Assembly (NCBI RefSeq): GCF_000455325.1
Contig: NZ_HG322951.1
Coordinates: 927,029 to 991,028 of the forward strand
Direction: 5' to 3'
DNA from: Mycolicibacterium septicum DSM 44393
GTDB taxonomy: Bacteria > Actinomycetota > Actinomycetes > Mycobacteriales > Mycobacteriaceae
Length of the DNA stretch: 64,000 nucleotides
Shown: positions 25,822-34,732 of the stretch, in pieces
Layout of the letters: each line of letters begins with the position of its first letter
Numbering within the stretch: the first letter of the stretch is position 1
Translations under genes and position numbers: made by a program
The notes under the pieces: model-generated
The model's database searches: none
Told to the model about the DNA's origin: nothing
Seen by the model: the letters and a program-made list of their open reading frames with translations, nothing else

Positions 25822-27414
25822 ATGGCCGAAAGGCGTTACGTGCAGGCAGATGTACTGGTTGTCGGTTGTGGACCGGTCGGCAAGATCATCGCCTTGCGTT
25901 TGGCGCGCGCCGGACACTCCGTGGTGATTGTCGAAAAGCAGCCCGCCACTTACCCGTTGCCGCGCGCGGTGACACATGATGCCGAGGTCGGCCGAATCCT
26001 TCAATCTGTCGGACTGCCGCCGAGTGCTATGCCGGACATCACCGAGCCCTATGACGATATGTATGTCTGGGTCAACGATGACGATGCCGTCCTGCTCGAG
26101 GTGGACTGGCGTGGCCTCGGCAAATCAGGTTGGTACAACACGTATTTCTTTCACCAGCCAGCTCTGGAGCAGCGGCTGCTCGAAGCGCTGGAGAACGAAC
26201 CGAATGTGACGGTTCTGTGGGGCTGGGATTACCACGAACATCGGGACACCCATCGGGAGGTGACGGCCGAACTGCGTCGCGGGAACGGCCGTCGTACGGT
26301 CTCTGCGCAGTACCTGATCGGTGCCGATGGCGCGGCCAGCCGGGTGCGTGCCAATAGCGGGATTGGCTGGCGCGACCTGGGTTACTTCTTCGACTGGCTG
26401 GTTGTCGACGTGAAGCCGAACAGCGACCAGAAGTTCCCGCGTGTGGCCCGGCAGCGATGTGACCACCGACGTCCCTACACCAGCGTGCCTGGCGGTCCCG
26501 GCCGGCGGCGCTGGGAATTCATGAAATTGCCCGATGAGCGTGTCGAGGATCTGAACGCCACCGAGTTCGCCTGGCAGTTGTTGGCTGAGCACGGTGTGTC
26601 TCCGGCCGACGCAGTCTTGGAGCGGCATGCGCACTACCGATTCCAGGCCGGCTGGGCTGAGCAATGGCGTACCGGAAGGGTTCTCCTGGCCGGTGATGCG
26701 GCGCATCAGATGCCGCCGTTCGCCGGGCAGGGGCTGGGAGCGGGCCTACGCGATGCGATGAATTTGACCTGGAAGTTGGCTGCGGTGCTCGACGGCCTGG
26801 CCGATGATCGCATCCTCGATACTTATTACAGCGAGCGCGTCGCACATGTAGCGGATTTCGTCCGGTTCTCGATCAGCCTCGGGGAAGTCGTCTGCATCAC
26901 GGACCCTGACGAGGCGGCAGGTCGTGATCGACGAATGGCCGCTGCCCGTGCCGGTGGAGGACCGCCACCCGCACCACCGCAACCCAGGCTGGGTCCGGGC
27001 ATCCACAGCGGCGCGCATGGTGGAACGTTGTCGTTGCAATCCGTTGTTGCCGACTCTCGTTACGGTCGCCGTCGGCTCGATGATGTGATCGGTGGGCCGG
27101 GCGTGCTCCTGGTGAGTCGCAGAGACCTACTCGATGGATTGACCGGCCTGGACTACGCCACACTGCGTGCCCTGGGCGTGCGAGCCTGCGTGCTGATGGA
27201 GACGTCGGGCGGGCACGACGACGGGTTCGTGGTTCCGATCATCGATGTCGACGGAAGTTACATGCACTGGCTGCGGTCACTGTCCGCCGAAGCTGTCCTG
27301 ATCCGGCCCGATTTCTACCTGTACGGCACAGCCGAAACCCAGGCCGAGGTCACTGGCCTCGTCCACGCGCTGCTGGACTCGTTGCAGGACAATTCGATTG
27401 GGGTCCAGGCGTGA
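25822..27414 (+). CDS. FAD-dependent aromatic hydroxylase (MhpA/PheA-like)
   Basis: 530 residues of the class A flavoprotein monooxygenases (PF01494). The FAD-binding GxGxxG is in LVVGCGPVGKIIALRLARAG, the DG motif region in LIGADGAASRVRANSG, and the GD motif in VLLAGDAAHQMPPFAGQGLG with the typical helix DAMNLTWKLA. A C-terminal thioredoxin-like domain (LIRPDFYLYGTA) is present. Best resemblance is to 3-(3-hydroxyphenyl)propionate hydroxylases. The start at 25822 is chosen because homology begins at RRYVQADVLVVG. An earlier in-frame ATG at 25768 cannot be excluded. It overlaps the hydrolase gene by GTGA. It probably hydroxylates a ring compound taken up by the linked Mce system. Confidence 0.87.
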   Translation: MAERRYVQADVLVVGCGPVGKIIALRLARAGHSVVIVEKQPATYPLPRAVTHDAEVGRILQSVGLPPSAMPDITEPYDDMYVWVNDDDAVLLEVDWRGLGKSGWYNTYFFHQPALEQRLLEALENEPNVTVLWGWDYHEHRDTHREVTAELRRGNGRRTVSAQYLIGADGAASRVRANSGIGWRDLGYFFDWLVVDVKPNSDQKFPRVARQRCDHRRPYTSVPGGPGRRRWEFMKLPDERVEDLNATEFAWQLLAEHGVSPADAVLERHAHYRFQAGWAEQWRTGRVLLAGDAAHQMPPFAGQGLGAGLRDAMNLTWKLAAVLDGLADDRILDTYYSERVAHVADFVRFSISLGEVVCITDPDEAAGRDRRMAAARAGGGPPPAPPQPRLGPGIHSGAHGGTLSLQSVVADSRYGRRRLDDVIGGPGVLLVSRRDLLDGLTGLDYATLRALGVRACVLMETSGGHDDGFVVPIIDVDGSYMHWLRSLSAEAVLIRPDFYLYGTAETQAEVTGLVHALLDSLQDNSIGVQA

Positions 27415-28241
27415 AAATCATCGGTGTTCACGATCACGTCGCCGGGGACTTGGTCGCAGCGGTGACCGGCGACCGGGCCCGCGTGCTCGGGACGAAAGAG
27501 GACTTCTGGGCAGACCCGTCCCGGTGCCTGGGCGCCGGACTCGACACGTGTGGGCCGTGGCAGCCGCTGAGAGCGTTGACCGAGATTCCGGTCGTTCCGA
27601 TGTCGGCACGCGTACTGTGCGTCGGTTTGAACTATCGCGCACACGCCTCCGAGGGCGGCTTCGTCGTGCCGCAGCAGCCCACGTTGTTCGGCCGGTTCAC
27701 GGCGTCGTTGAGTGTCGCTGGAGTAGCTGCGCCGATACCCGCCAATGAGCCGGGCCTGGACTGGGAAGGTGAGATCGCCGCCTACGTAGGAGCCCGACTG
27801 GTCGACGCTGACGCCGAGACTGCCCGCCGCGCGGTTCTCGGCTACTCGACGTTTCTCGATCTGACGGCGCGCACCGCCCAGAAACTCAGCAGCCAATGGA
27901 CTTTGGGTAAGAACGGTGACCGTAGCGGCCCGCTGGGCCCCCTGGTCACCGCCGACGAAGTCGGTGACCTCCGCGACGGACTGCGACTGCAGACGCGCGT
28001 CAACGGAATCACCGTGCAGGACGCCAACACCCAGGACATGATTTTCGAGGTTGGCGAACTACTGTCGCTGATCAGCCGGACCTTGACCCTGCATCCCGGC
28101 GACGTCATTGCCACCGGAACGCCCGAAGGCGTCGGGTACGTGCGCAATCCACCTTGGTTCTTGGTCGACGGTGACGTGGTTGAGGTCGAAGTCGACAAGC
28201 TCGGCGTATTGCGGACCCCGATAGGTGGTACGCGGCCGTGA
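27411..28241 (+). CDS. Fumarylacetoacetate hydrolase family protein
   Basis: 276 residues with a C-terminal FAA-hydrolase domain (PF01557). Visible are CVGLNYRAHASEGG (substrate loop), the metal-binding Glu pair in DWEGEIAAYVG, SQWTLGKNGD, and GDVIATGTPEGVGY near the end. These enzymes cleave or hydrate ring-fission products and oxaloacetate-like acids using Mg2+ or Mn2+. The GTG start overlaps the hydroxylase stop, and the next gene overlaps its own stop, so all three are translated as a unit. Following the flavin hydroxylase, a role in processing a ring-cleavage product is plausible, but no ring-cleavage dioxygenase is visible nearby. Confidence 0.88.
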   Translation: MKIIGVHDHVAGDLVAAVTGDRARVLGTKEDFWADPSRCLGAGLDTCGPWQPLRALTEIPVVPMSARVLCVGLNYRAHASEGGFVVPQQPTLFGRFTASLSVAGVAAPIPANEPGLDWEGEIAAYVGARLVDADAETARRAVLGYSTFLDLTARTAQKLSSQWTLGKNGDRSGPLGPLVTADEVGDLRDGLRLQTRVNGITVQDANTQDMIFEVGELLSLISRTLTLHPGDVIATGTPEGVGYVRNPPWFLVDGDVVEVEVDKLGVLRTPIGGTRP

Positions 28242-29362
28242 CCATCGAGTTGTACGAAGCTCCTCGTACCGCAACCAAACTCGTTGTGACGGCGATGGGA
28301 TTGATTGACACGTTCGACCCGGGGCAGCGGGCTGACGCTGTGGTGTCCGACTTCGACGACCCTCGGCGTCTCGACTGGGACATCATTCCCCGGCCGGACC
28401 GAACCGGTATCGCCCTACACCGTCTCGACCGCCACCAGAAAGTGTTGCTGTTCGACCTGATCCGTCATGCGCTGCCGTTGCGCACCTTCACCAAGGTCCT
28501 GGCCATTCCGCAGCTCGAACACGTCCTGCGTGATTATGAGAGCGACTTTCTCGGGCCGGCGCTGCAAGCCTGGCGCTCGTCAGACGCATACTTCCTCACC
28601 ATCTTTGGCCGACCCGGATTCGAGGACACTTGGATGCTGCGATTCCTGGGCCACCATGTGTGTCTGAACATCACCGTCGTCGAACAACGGTGGATCAGCG
28701 CAACGCCCTGCGCGCTGGGCGCACAGCCCACCGACTACGACGGTGTGCTCAATCCCCTCGCCGAGGACGAGGGCCTCGCGTTCACGCTGATGGACACCCT
28801 CGATGCCCGACAGCGAGATGTCGCGGTCATCCACCATGTGGCTCCGGCGGACTTCGTCACCCGACAGGTACCCAGGATCGGGCCCTACGAGTTCCCGGAC
28901 ACTTATGACCTGGGCATGCCCGACTACGTCATCACCGCGGCCGACCGCGTAGCGGTGAAGCTCGACAGGGCGGCGCCCGCCGGCCTAAATGCTGCCGCTC
29001 TGACACCGCGCCAGAGCGAGGTGTTCTGGCGCCTCGTGGACTGCTACCTGGATCGCTTACCCGAGGAAGTGGCGCCTGCTCGCCGGGCAGCGGTGCGTGC
29101 CGAGCCGGCCGCGATGCACTTCGCCTGGGCCGGCGGGATGTCTCGTGGTGTCCCGCACTATTTCCGCGTGCAGGGTCCTGACCTGCTGATCGAAGCCGTG
29201 AACGCAGTGGGCGGCGCCAACCATCTGCACACCGTCCTGCGGGAGTTCGAGAACGACTTCGGGGAGCACCTGCTGAGGTCACGTGAGGGCGCCGATTGGG
29301 GCAGGGCTCATCTGCGCACTCGCTACACCTCCAGTGCGCAATTGGACCCCGGGCTGCAGTGA
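28238..29362 (+). CDS. DUF3500 family protein
   Basis: 374 residues resembling the DUF3500 family of unknown function. Typical features are the helix pair HRLDRHQKVLLFDLIRHAL, the FGRPGFEDTWMLRFLGHHVCLN block with paired His, the ATPCALGAQPTDYDG block, and a C-terminal HYFRVQGPDLLIEA...NHLHTVLREFENDFG. The repeated His/Trp/Asn motifs suggest a cofactor or substrate pocket, but the reaction is unknown. There is no signal peptide. GTG at 28238 overlaps the FAA-hydrolase gene by 4 nt, making it the last enzyme gene of the mce transcript before two TetR genes. A role in metabolising the Mce cargo is inferred from position only. Confidence 0.72.
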   Translation: MTIELYEAPRTATKLVVTAMGLIDTFDPGQRADAVVSDFDDPRRLDWDIIPRPDRTGIALHRLDRHQKVLLFDLIRHALPLRTFTKVLAIPQLEHVLRDYESDFLGPALQAWRSSDAYFLTIFGRPGFEDTWMLRFLGHHVCLNITVVEQRWISATPCALGAQPTDYDGVLNPLAEDEGLAFTLMDTLDARQRDVAVIHHVAPADFVTRQVPRIGPYEFPDTYDLGMPDYVITAADRVAVKLDRAAPAGLNAAALTPRQSEVFWRLVDCYLDRLPEEVAPARRAAVRAEPAAMHFAWAGGMSRGVPHYFRVQGPDLLIEAVNAVGGANHLHTVLREFENDFGEHLLRSREGADWGRAHLRTRYTSSAQLDPGLQ

Positions 29363-29462
29363 CGCGTGGACGCTGCCGTAGGCACACCCCTGTAAAATTG
29401 CGGGTGCGGCGGCCTTTCGCGGACCGTCGTGAGCTCGGTCAGGCCCCTGTAGGAGGATCGTC

Positions 29463-30101
29463 ATGCCGTCGTCCCCGCGCCGCCGCAAGGCTGCGCGACG
29501 GTTGACGCCGGAAGCCCGCCAGGAGCAGATCCTCGACACCACGATGGCTCTGGCGGTGCGCGACGGCTACGGCGCGACAACGATGCAGTCGGTGGCGCGC
29601 GAGGCCGGCGTGACCCGTCCGGTCGTCTACGAGTTCTACCGAGACCGCACCGAACTGTTACAGGATCTGCTGGCCCGGGAGATACAGAAGGCATTTGCCT
29701 TGTCCCAGAACGTGTTCGCCGCCGTTCAGCGCGGCGAGACGCTCAACGAGACCATGTCGTGGACGCTGACGGAGTTCCTCAACATTGTCGCGCAGGCGCC
29801 CGAGAGCTGGCGCCTGGTGCTGTTGCCTCCGGCCGGAGCGCCGCCGGAAGTGCAGGCCACCATCACTTCTGCGCGCGCTGCGATCCTGGCTCAGATACAA
29901 CGCAATCTCGAGCAACTACCCGGGGCCACTTCGGCGGAGGTGGACATCGAGCTGCTGGCGTTCACCCTGTTGGCCGGCTGCGAAGTCGGCGCCCGCCGTT
30001 ACCTGGCCGACCCGGAGCTGTACAGCATCGAGCGGCTGTCGGCGTCGATGACATGGATTCGCGAGCACATCCGCTTCGAATGGTCGTCGAATCAGTCATG
30101 A
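29463..30101 (+). CDS. TetR-family regulator, first of tandem pair
   Basis: 212 residues. The helix-turn-helix lies at about residues 20-65 (RQEQILDTTMALAVRDGYG, then TTMQSVAREAGVTRPVVYEFYRD). The ligand domain carries SWRLVLLPPAGAPPEVQATI. An AGGAGG stands 6 nt before the ATG. Its stop overlaps the start of a second TetR gene. The 100-bp gap before it contains CACCC and GGGTG arms around TGTAAAATT (about 29382-29407), a possible promoter or operator. It is expected to control the upstream mce/hydroxylase operon or itself. Confidence 0.87.
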   Translation: MPSSPRRRKAARRLTPEARQEQILDTTMALAVRDGYGATTMQSVAREAGVTRPVVYEFYRDRTELLQDLLAREIQKAFALSQNVFAAVQRGETLNETMSWTLTEFLNIVAQAPESWRLVLLPPAGAPPEVQATITSARAAILAQIQRNLEQLPGATSAEVDIELLAFTLLAGCEVGARRYLADPELYSIERLSASMTWIREHIRFEWSSNQS

Positions 30102-30742
30102 GTCCAGACGACTTCGTACCGCAACGGATGACGCCGCAGCGACGCTCAGCCGGTCGGCGGGTGACCCCGGAACGCCTCGAGCGCATCCTTGACGCCGCAG
30201 TGGAGATCGCCGTTGCCGACGGCTTCAGCGCGGTCACGATGCAGTCGGTCGCCCGCAGCACCGGCTACGTCAGGCCGGTGGTCTACGACTGCTATGGCAC
30301 ACCGGAGAACATTCTCGCCGCCGCCGCTGACCGCGCGGCCGCCGTCATCGCCGAGCAGGTACTGCAGATATCGCAGAAGGTACCCAGCCAAGGGCGTGGG
30401 CAACTAGCGGCCGTACTCACCGCGGTCATCGACGCCGCGCGGCAACAGTCGTCTGCTTGGCTGCTGGTCGGCGTGCCGGTCGACACGGCGCCCGTCGGTG
30501 TGCAACACCGCATCGGTGCCGTTCGGGGGGAGATTCGGCGGATGCTCGAGGAGGCGCTGACGGTCTCCACCGAGGATCTGCATACCTCGCCTGACCTCGA
30601 TATCGAGGCTTTGGCTGAACTGACCCACGGCTTGGTCGACGCGTTCATCAAGCGTACGGTCGACGCGTCAGATCCCTTGTCGCTGGATCGAATCGAAAGC
30701 TTCGTGGCCTCGCTGGCCGGCAGCGTCCGATTCGTCGAGTAG
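30098..30742 (+). CDS. TetR-family regulator, second of tandem pair
   Basis: 214 residues, a paralogue of the preceding gene: the HTH reads RLERILDAAVEIAVADGFSA and VTMQSVARSTGYVRPVVYDCYG, and both share TMQSVAR and RPVVY and a matching SWxLVxxP-like block (SSAWLLVGVPVD). The ATG overlaps the first regulator's stop (ATGA), so the two are coupled. They may act as a heterodimer or sense related ligands. It ends 18 nt from the convergent IclR gene. Confidence 0.86.
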   Translation: MSPDDFVPQRMTPQRRSAGRRVTPERLERILDAAVEIAVADGFSAVTMQSVARSTGYVRPVVYDCYGTPENILAAAADRAAAVIAEQVLQISQKVPSQGRGQLAAVLTAVIDAARQQSSAWLLVGVPVDTAPVGVQHRIGAVRGEIRRMLEEALTVSTEDLHTSPDLDIEALAELTHGLVDAFIKRTVDASDPLSLDRIESFVASLAGSVRFVE

Positions 30743-30759
30743 CGGGCCATTGCCTGTAC

Positions 30760-31491
30760 TCACGGCGCTCGAGGCGGGGTGGCCAACGATCGCGTGTGTG
30801 CTTCGCGCAAGGCGTCGACGAACTGAGAACGGCGCCGGGCAAACCGCTGCGTCGGCGCTACGATCGCGATGGCCTGTATTACCCCACTGGGATGACCGAG
30901 GCAGGTCGCGACCGCACTGATGCCGACGTCGTGTTCCTCGTGGTCGAAGGCGATCCCGGTCTGGCGGATCTCGGCGACCTCGGCAAGCAGCCGTTTCTTG
31001 TCGGTGATCGTGTTGTGGGCGAAGCTCTCCAGAGTGCGTGGAAGTAGATCGCGCGCATGGTCTTCCGGGAGCCTGGACAGCAGGGCCTTTCCGACGCAGC
31101 TGGCGTGCAGTGAAAACGTCGCGCCCACTTTTGTGACTGCCTGCAGGCGTTGTGGATTGGCGACCTGGTCGACGATCACGACGTCGGCGCCCGACAACAC
31201 CGCCAGGTCGACGTTCTCGTTGACGGCCTGGGAGAGTGCCGTGACCATCGGGCGCATCGGGGAGACGATCTGGTGCTGGCTGCTCAGCGACACCTTCAGC
31301 AGACCTGGTCCGAGTCGGTAGCCACCCATGGGAACAGGAACCACATACCGGCAGTCCTCCAGCTCTTGAATGATGCGATGCACTGACGACCGCGGTACAC
31401 CGGTCATCTGCTCGATATCGCGCACCGTGAGGCGGCGCCGGGTACTGGCCAACGCATCGAGGACCGAGGTCACCCGGCTGACCGAGCTCAT
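30760..31491 (-). CDS. IclR-family regulator
   Basis: 243 residues. An N-terminal winged helix (VTSVLDALASTRRRLTVRDI, PRSSVHRIIQELEDCRYVV) is followed by the IclR effector domain with FSLHASCVGKALLSRLP and RQTGIAFDHEEHDVGISAVA. IclR proteins usually respond to aromatic or small organic acids. GAGGT lies a few nt before the ATG at 31491. It is divergent from the flavin monooxygenase gene at 31720, with several palindromes between them, so that operon is its likely target. Confidence 0.88.
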   Translation of the reverse strand: MSSVSRVTSVLDALASTRRRLTVRDIEQMTGVPRSSVHRIIQELEDCRYVVPVPMGGYRLGPGLLKVSLSSQHQIVSPMRPMVTALSQAVNENVDLAVLSGADVVIVDQVANPQRLQAVTKVGATFSLHASCVGKALLSRLPEDHARDLLPRTLESFAHNTITDKKRLLAEVAEIRQTGIAFDHEEHDVGISAVATCLGHPSGVIQAIAIVAPTQRFARRRSQFVDALREAHTRSLATPPRAP

Positions 31492-31566
31492 CGTGCACCT
31501 CGCTTGCCGTGCGCGATCGTCGTCGGCATGGTCGCCCCTTCCTTCCGGCCCGGCTTCAGTCCTACT

Positions 31567-31661
31567 TATACGTACCTACGAGTGTGAACATACAGGTAAA
31601 TGACCGAGTTACCGGCTGATACTTGCGTACATTAGTGTAGGTACGGCACACTAAATTAGTG
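31567..31661. promoter_or_regulatory. Palindrome cluster between IclR and monooxygenase genes
   Basis: CGTACCTAC (31571-31579) recurs inverted as GTAGGTACG (31637-31645). The latter also pairs as CGTAC-N10-GTACG (31626-31645). A perfect CACTAA-A-TTAGTG dyad lies at 31649-31661. The AT-rich stretch between divergent genes is the expected place for two promoters and the IclR operator. Confidence 0.55.
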
Positions 31662-31719
31662 CGGCTGGCAGCGCGATGGAATCGCCTCGAATGAACCGGC
31701 CGACGGAAAGGCGAGTCCA

Positions 31720-33273
31720 ATGGTGGACCACGAGATAGTCATCGTCGGCGCAGGATTCTCCGGGATCGGCGTGGGTATCCAGCTCAAGAAGGCGGGCTTT
31801 CACGACTTCGTGATCCTCGATGCCGCGGACGGGATCGGCGGAGTCTGGCACCACAACCGGTATCCGGGTGTGGCCGTAGACATTCCGTCTACGACCTACT
31901 CCTACTCGTTCGAGTCCAATCCGACGTGGTCGCAGCTTTTCGCGCCGGGGGCTGAACTGCAGGCGTATGCCGAGCACTGCGCCACCAAGTACGGGGTGCG
32001 CGACCACATTCGCCTGCGCACGCGGGTGGACCACGCGGTGTTCGACGATTCACTCGGCGTTTGGCAAGTGCGTACCGCGGACAGCGTCATCACCGCCCGA
32101 TTCCTGATCGCCGCCGTTGGTCCGCTAGATGCGGTGAAAAACCCTGATATCAAAGGGATTGACGACTTCGCTGGCGAGATCGTGCACACCGCGCGCTGGG
32201 ACGACGCCGTCGGCATCGAGGGTAGACGGGTCGCCGTCATCGGCACCGGCGCTTCGGGGTTGCAGGTCATCCCCAACATCGCGGACCACGCTGCGCATCT
32301 CGACGTCTATCAGCGGACCGCGATCTGGGTTGTGCCGAAGCCGAATCTGACGGTCCCTACGTGGCTCCAGAGATTGTTCGTCCGCATCCCGAGCACTCAG
32401 CGCGCTGTCCGGGTGCTCACCACCGCATTCGCAGAGTTCGTCATGACCGCCGGGGTGGTCTACCACACCCGCGCGCCATTTCTGGTGCGGTTCATCGAGA
32501 ACGTCTGCCGCCGGCATCTCGCGAAGCAGGTCCCCGACGCCGCACTGAGGGAAAAGCTCACGCCGCGCTACCCGTTCGGCTGCAAACGGCCATCGTTCTC
32601 CAACACGTACTTCCCAACGTTCAACCGCGACCACGTTGATCTCATCACCGATCCGATCACGCGGATCACCGCGACCGGAATCGTCAGCGGGGCCAGGGAT
32701 CCGGAAACCGGTCAGGTCACCGAGACCGAGCATCCCATCGATACTCTCGTGTTGGCCACAGGCTTCAAGGTGATGGAACTCGGTGCGATGCCGGCATTCC
32801 CCGTCTTCGGTGCGCAAGGTGTTGAACTGGGTGCATTTTGGGACGAGAACCGGTACCAGAACTTCGAGGGCATCTCCACGCCGCTCGCGCCCAACTTCTG
32901 GCTGATGAACGGTCCATGGTCGGTGGCCGGTGCCTCGTGGTTCTCGGTGATCGAATCGGGTAGCCGGCACATCGTGCGTTGTCTGGTTGAAGCCCGTGAG
33001 CGGGGTGCGGTGCGGATGACGGTCAGGCAAGGCGCCCACGACGCGTACATGGACAGCATGCGCAAGAAGGTTCAGCACACGGTGTTCGTGCAACCTTGCG
33101 GCAATGCCAATAGTTACTACTTCGACCGGCACGGTGATGCGCCGTTCGTGCGTCCGGTCTCGGGCCCGTCGTTGTGGTGGGCGAGCAAGTCGTTCGACCT
33201 CGATAGTTACGAATACGTCGTCGACTACGCCGAGCGCGGATTGACCGGAGTGGGCGGTGGCGGCGATCACTGA
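31720..33273 (+). CDS. Flavin-containing / Baeyer-Villiger-type monooxygenase
   Basis: 517 residues with two Rossmann motifs: FAD site VGAGFSGIGVGIQL near the N-terminus and NADPH site VIGTGASGLQVIPNI at about residue 170. Between them stands FAGEIVHTARWDD, matching the Baeyer-Villiger signature FxGxxxHxxxW, and GGVWHHNRYPGVAVD matches the substrate loop. Such enzymes insert oxygen next to a ketone to give an ester or lactone. The ATG has AAAGG 8 nt upstream. It leads a rightward operon with an SRPBCC protein, a ketopantoate-reductase-like enzyme and a hydrolase that could open the ester product. Confidence 0.88.
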   Translation: MVDHEIVIVGAGFSGIGVGIQLKKAGFHDFVILDAADGIGGVWHHNRYPGVAVDIPSTTYSYSFESNPTWSQLFAPGAELQAYAEHCATKYGVRDHIRLRTRVDHAVFDDSLGVWQVRTADSVITARFLIAAVGPLDAVKNPDIKGIDDFAGEIVHTARWDDAVGIEGRRVAVIGTGASGLQVIPNIADHAAHLDVYQRTAIWVVPKPNLTVPTWLQRLFVRIPSTQRAVRVLTTAFAEFVMTAGVVYHTRAPFLVRFIENVCRRHLAKQVPDAALREKLTPRYPFGCKRPSFSNTYFPTFNRDHVDLITDPITRITATGIVSGARDPETGQVTETEHPIDTLVLATGFKVMELGAMPAFPVFGAQGVELGAFWDENRYQNFEGISTPLAPNFWLMNGPWSVAGASWFSVIESGSRHIVRCLVEARERGAVRMTVRQGAHDAYMDSMRKKVQHTVFVQPCGNANSYYFDRHGDAPFVRPVSGPSLWWASKSFDLDSYEYVVDYAERGLTGVGGGGDH

Positions 33274-33703
33274 GTCCGCGGAGATCTTCATTGCCGCAAC
33301 ACCGCAGGAGATACTTGCCGTGATGGCTGACGCCGAAGCGATGCCACGGTGGTCGCCGCTGCACAAATCGGTCGAAGTACTCGAATGCGATGAGCACAAC
33401 CGACCTGTCCGCGCCGAGCTCACCATGAGCCTCTTCGGTCTGTCGGATACGCATCAGCTCGGATATACGTGGCATGCCGACGGAGTGAGCTGGACACTGC
33501 TGAAGTCCTCTCAACAGCGGTCACAAGATGCTCGCTACACCCTGGTGCCCGAGCGTGACGGCACCAGGGTGCGATTCGAGATCACAGTCCGCCCAGCGGT
33601 TCCGCTGCCCGGGTTTTTGTTGCGCCGTGCTCGGAAGCCGTTCGTGGACACCGCGACACGCGGACTTCGTGACCGAGTGCTCGCGGAGCAGACCAACCGG
33701 TGA
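33257..33703 (+). CDS. SRPBCC family protein
   Basis: 148 residues with the START-like pattern: SAEIFIAATPQEILAVMADAE, AMPRWSPLHKSVEVLECDE, strands through DARYTLVPERDGTRVRFEIT, and a C-terminal helix. Members bind hydrophobic ligands; mycobacterial paralogues of this kind (cyclase/dehydrase) often sit beside lipid oxidation genes. The GTG start lies inside the monooxygenase gene (17-nt overlap), giving tight coupling. It may present or sequester a lipid-like substrate or product. Confidence 0.82.
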   Translation: MAAITESAEIFIAATPQEILAVMADAEAMPRWSPLHKSVEVLECDEHNRPVRAELTMSLFGLSDTHQLGYTWHADGVSWTLLKSSQQRSQDARYTLVPERDGTRVRFEITVRPAVPLPGFLLRRARKPFVDTATRGLRDRVLAEQTNR

Positions 33704-33757
33704 CCATACGTCGACCGGGAATCATCAACGTTTTTCACTCTGAAGAGGGAGTCGGCT

Positions 33758-34732
33758 GTGGTCACTTCGCACATCGACAGTGAGTTTCGTGTCGCCGTGG
33801 TGGGAGCTGGTTCGATCGGCAGTGCTTTCGCGTTCCATCTGGCGCGCGCCGGCCATGATGTCACGCTCGTTGCCCGCAACCCGTTGCGCCGCTCGTATGT
33901 GCAGCAACATGGCCTGGTTGCCAGGTCACGCCTCGGCCTCTGGCGGCGGAAATCATCGATTCCGGTTCGGGTCGAGGGCGCATTGTCCGGTCAATTCGAT
34001 CTCGTGATCGTCGCGGTGCAGCGGCCCCAGATCGAATCGCTGATTCCTGTGCTGGCAGACAACCCTTCGCGCCAAATCATGTTCATGTTCAATTGCGCTT
34101 CCGGCGCCGACCGTTGGGCAGACAAGATCGGCCCGGAACGTCAGCTATGGGGATTTCCGGCGATGCTGGCCGACATGCGGGGGCAGGTGGTCGAATTCGC
34201 CGTCGTTCCGTCTTGGATGCGGTTCGCGCAGATCACCACGATCGGCCGTCACGACGGTGCGATCACGCCGGAGGTCCAGGCCATCCGGCAGGCGTTCACC
34301 GATGCCGGTATCCCCACTGTTGCTTCCGACAAGATGGACGCGTGGTTGAAGACCCACGTCGCGTATATGGCTACTTTGATGGCCATGGGGTATTCGCCGC
34401 GGACCAGCCGTATTGGACCGCGTTTCTCGCCGGCGCAGGCCACGTTCCTTGCCGAGGCGATGCAGCTTTCCTTCGCTGTTGTCGAGGCGAACGGCGTCGA
34501 GTTGACCCCGGCAAACATGAGGTTTCTTGCCCGGCTGCCGCGCCGGGTGCTGGCCGCGCTGTTATGGGTGGCCTTCACCCTCCCGATGACCAAGCGCTCG
34601 TTGGCGTCACATTCGGGAGCCGCGCCCGAGGAGGTGGCAACGCTGTTGGACGAGCTGACGACGTTGGGGCAAGCGGCAGCGATGGCGACCGGTCCCGTCG
34701 CCGAGTTGGCTGCGGGGGTTCCGAATGAGTGA
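33758..34732 (+). CDS. Ketopantoate reductase family (ApbA/PanE) protein
   Basis: 324 residues. The Rossmann site GAGSIG (16-21) sits in FRVAVVGAGSIGSAFAFHLA. The C-terminal helical domain has KTHVAYMATLMAMG in the position of the ApbA-C Lys/Asn motif. This family reduces 2-oxo acids such as ketopantoate, but many mycobacterial paralogues work elsewhere. True PanE is not implied. The start is GTG with GAGGGAG upstream. It lies 54 nt after the SRPBCC gene and overlaps the hydrolase gene by 8 nt. Confidence 0.82.
   Translation: MVTSHIDSEFRVAVVGAGSIGSAFAFHLARAGHDVTLVARNPLRRSYVQQHGLVARSRLGLWRRKSSIPVRVEGALSGQFDLVIVAVQRPQIESLIPVLADNPSRQIMFMFNCASGADRWADKIGPERQLWGFPAMLADMRGQVVEFAVVPSWMRFAQITTIGRHDGAITPEVQAIRQAFTDAGIPTVASDKMDAWLKTHVAYMATLMAMGYSPRTSRIGPRFSPAQATFLAEAMQLSFAVVEANGVELTPANMRFLARLPRRVLAALLWVAFTLPMTKRSLASHSGAAPEEVATLLDELTTLGQAAAMATGPVAELAAGVPNE

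Noticed and set aside
32125..33426. 433-codon leftward open frame inside the monooxygenase gene
   Set aside because: Antisense shadow of a GC-rich gene whose sense strand has clear FAD and NADPH motifs; translation is His/Arg/Asp-rich without motifs.
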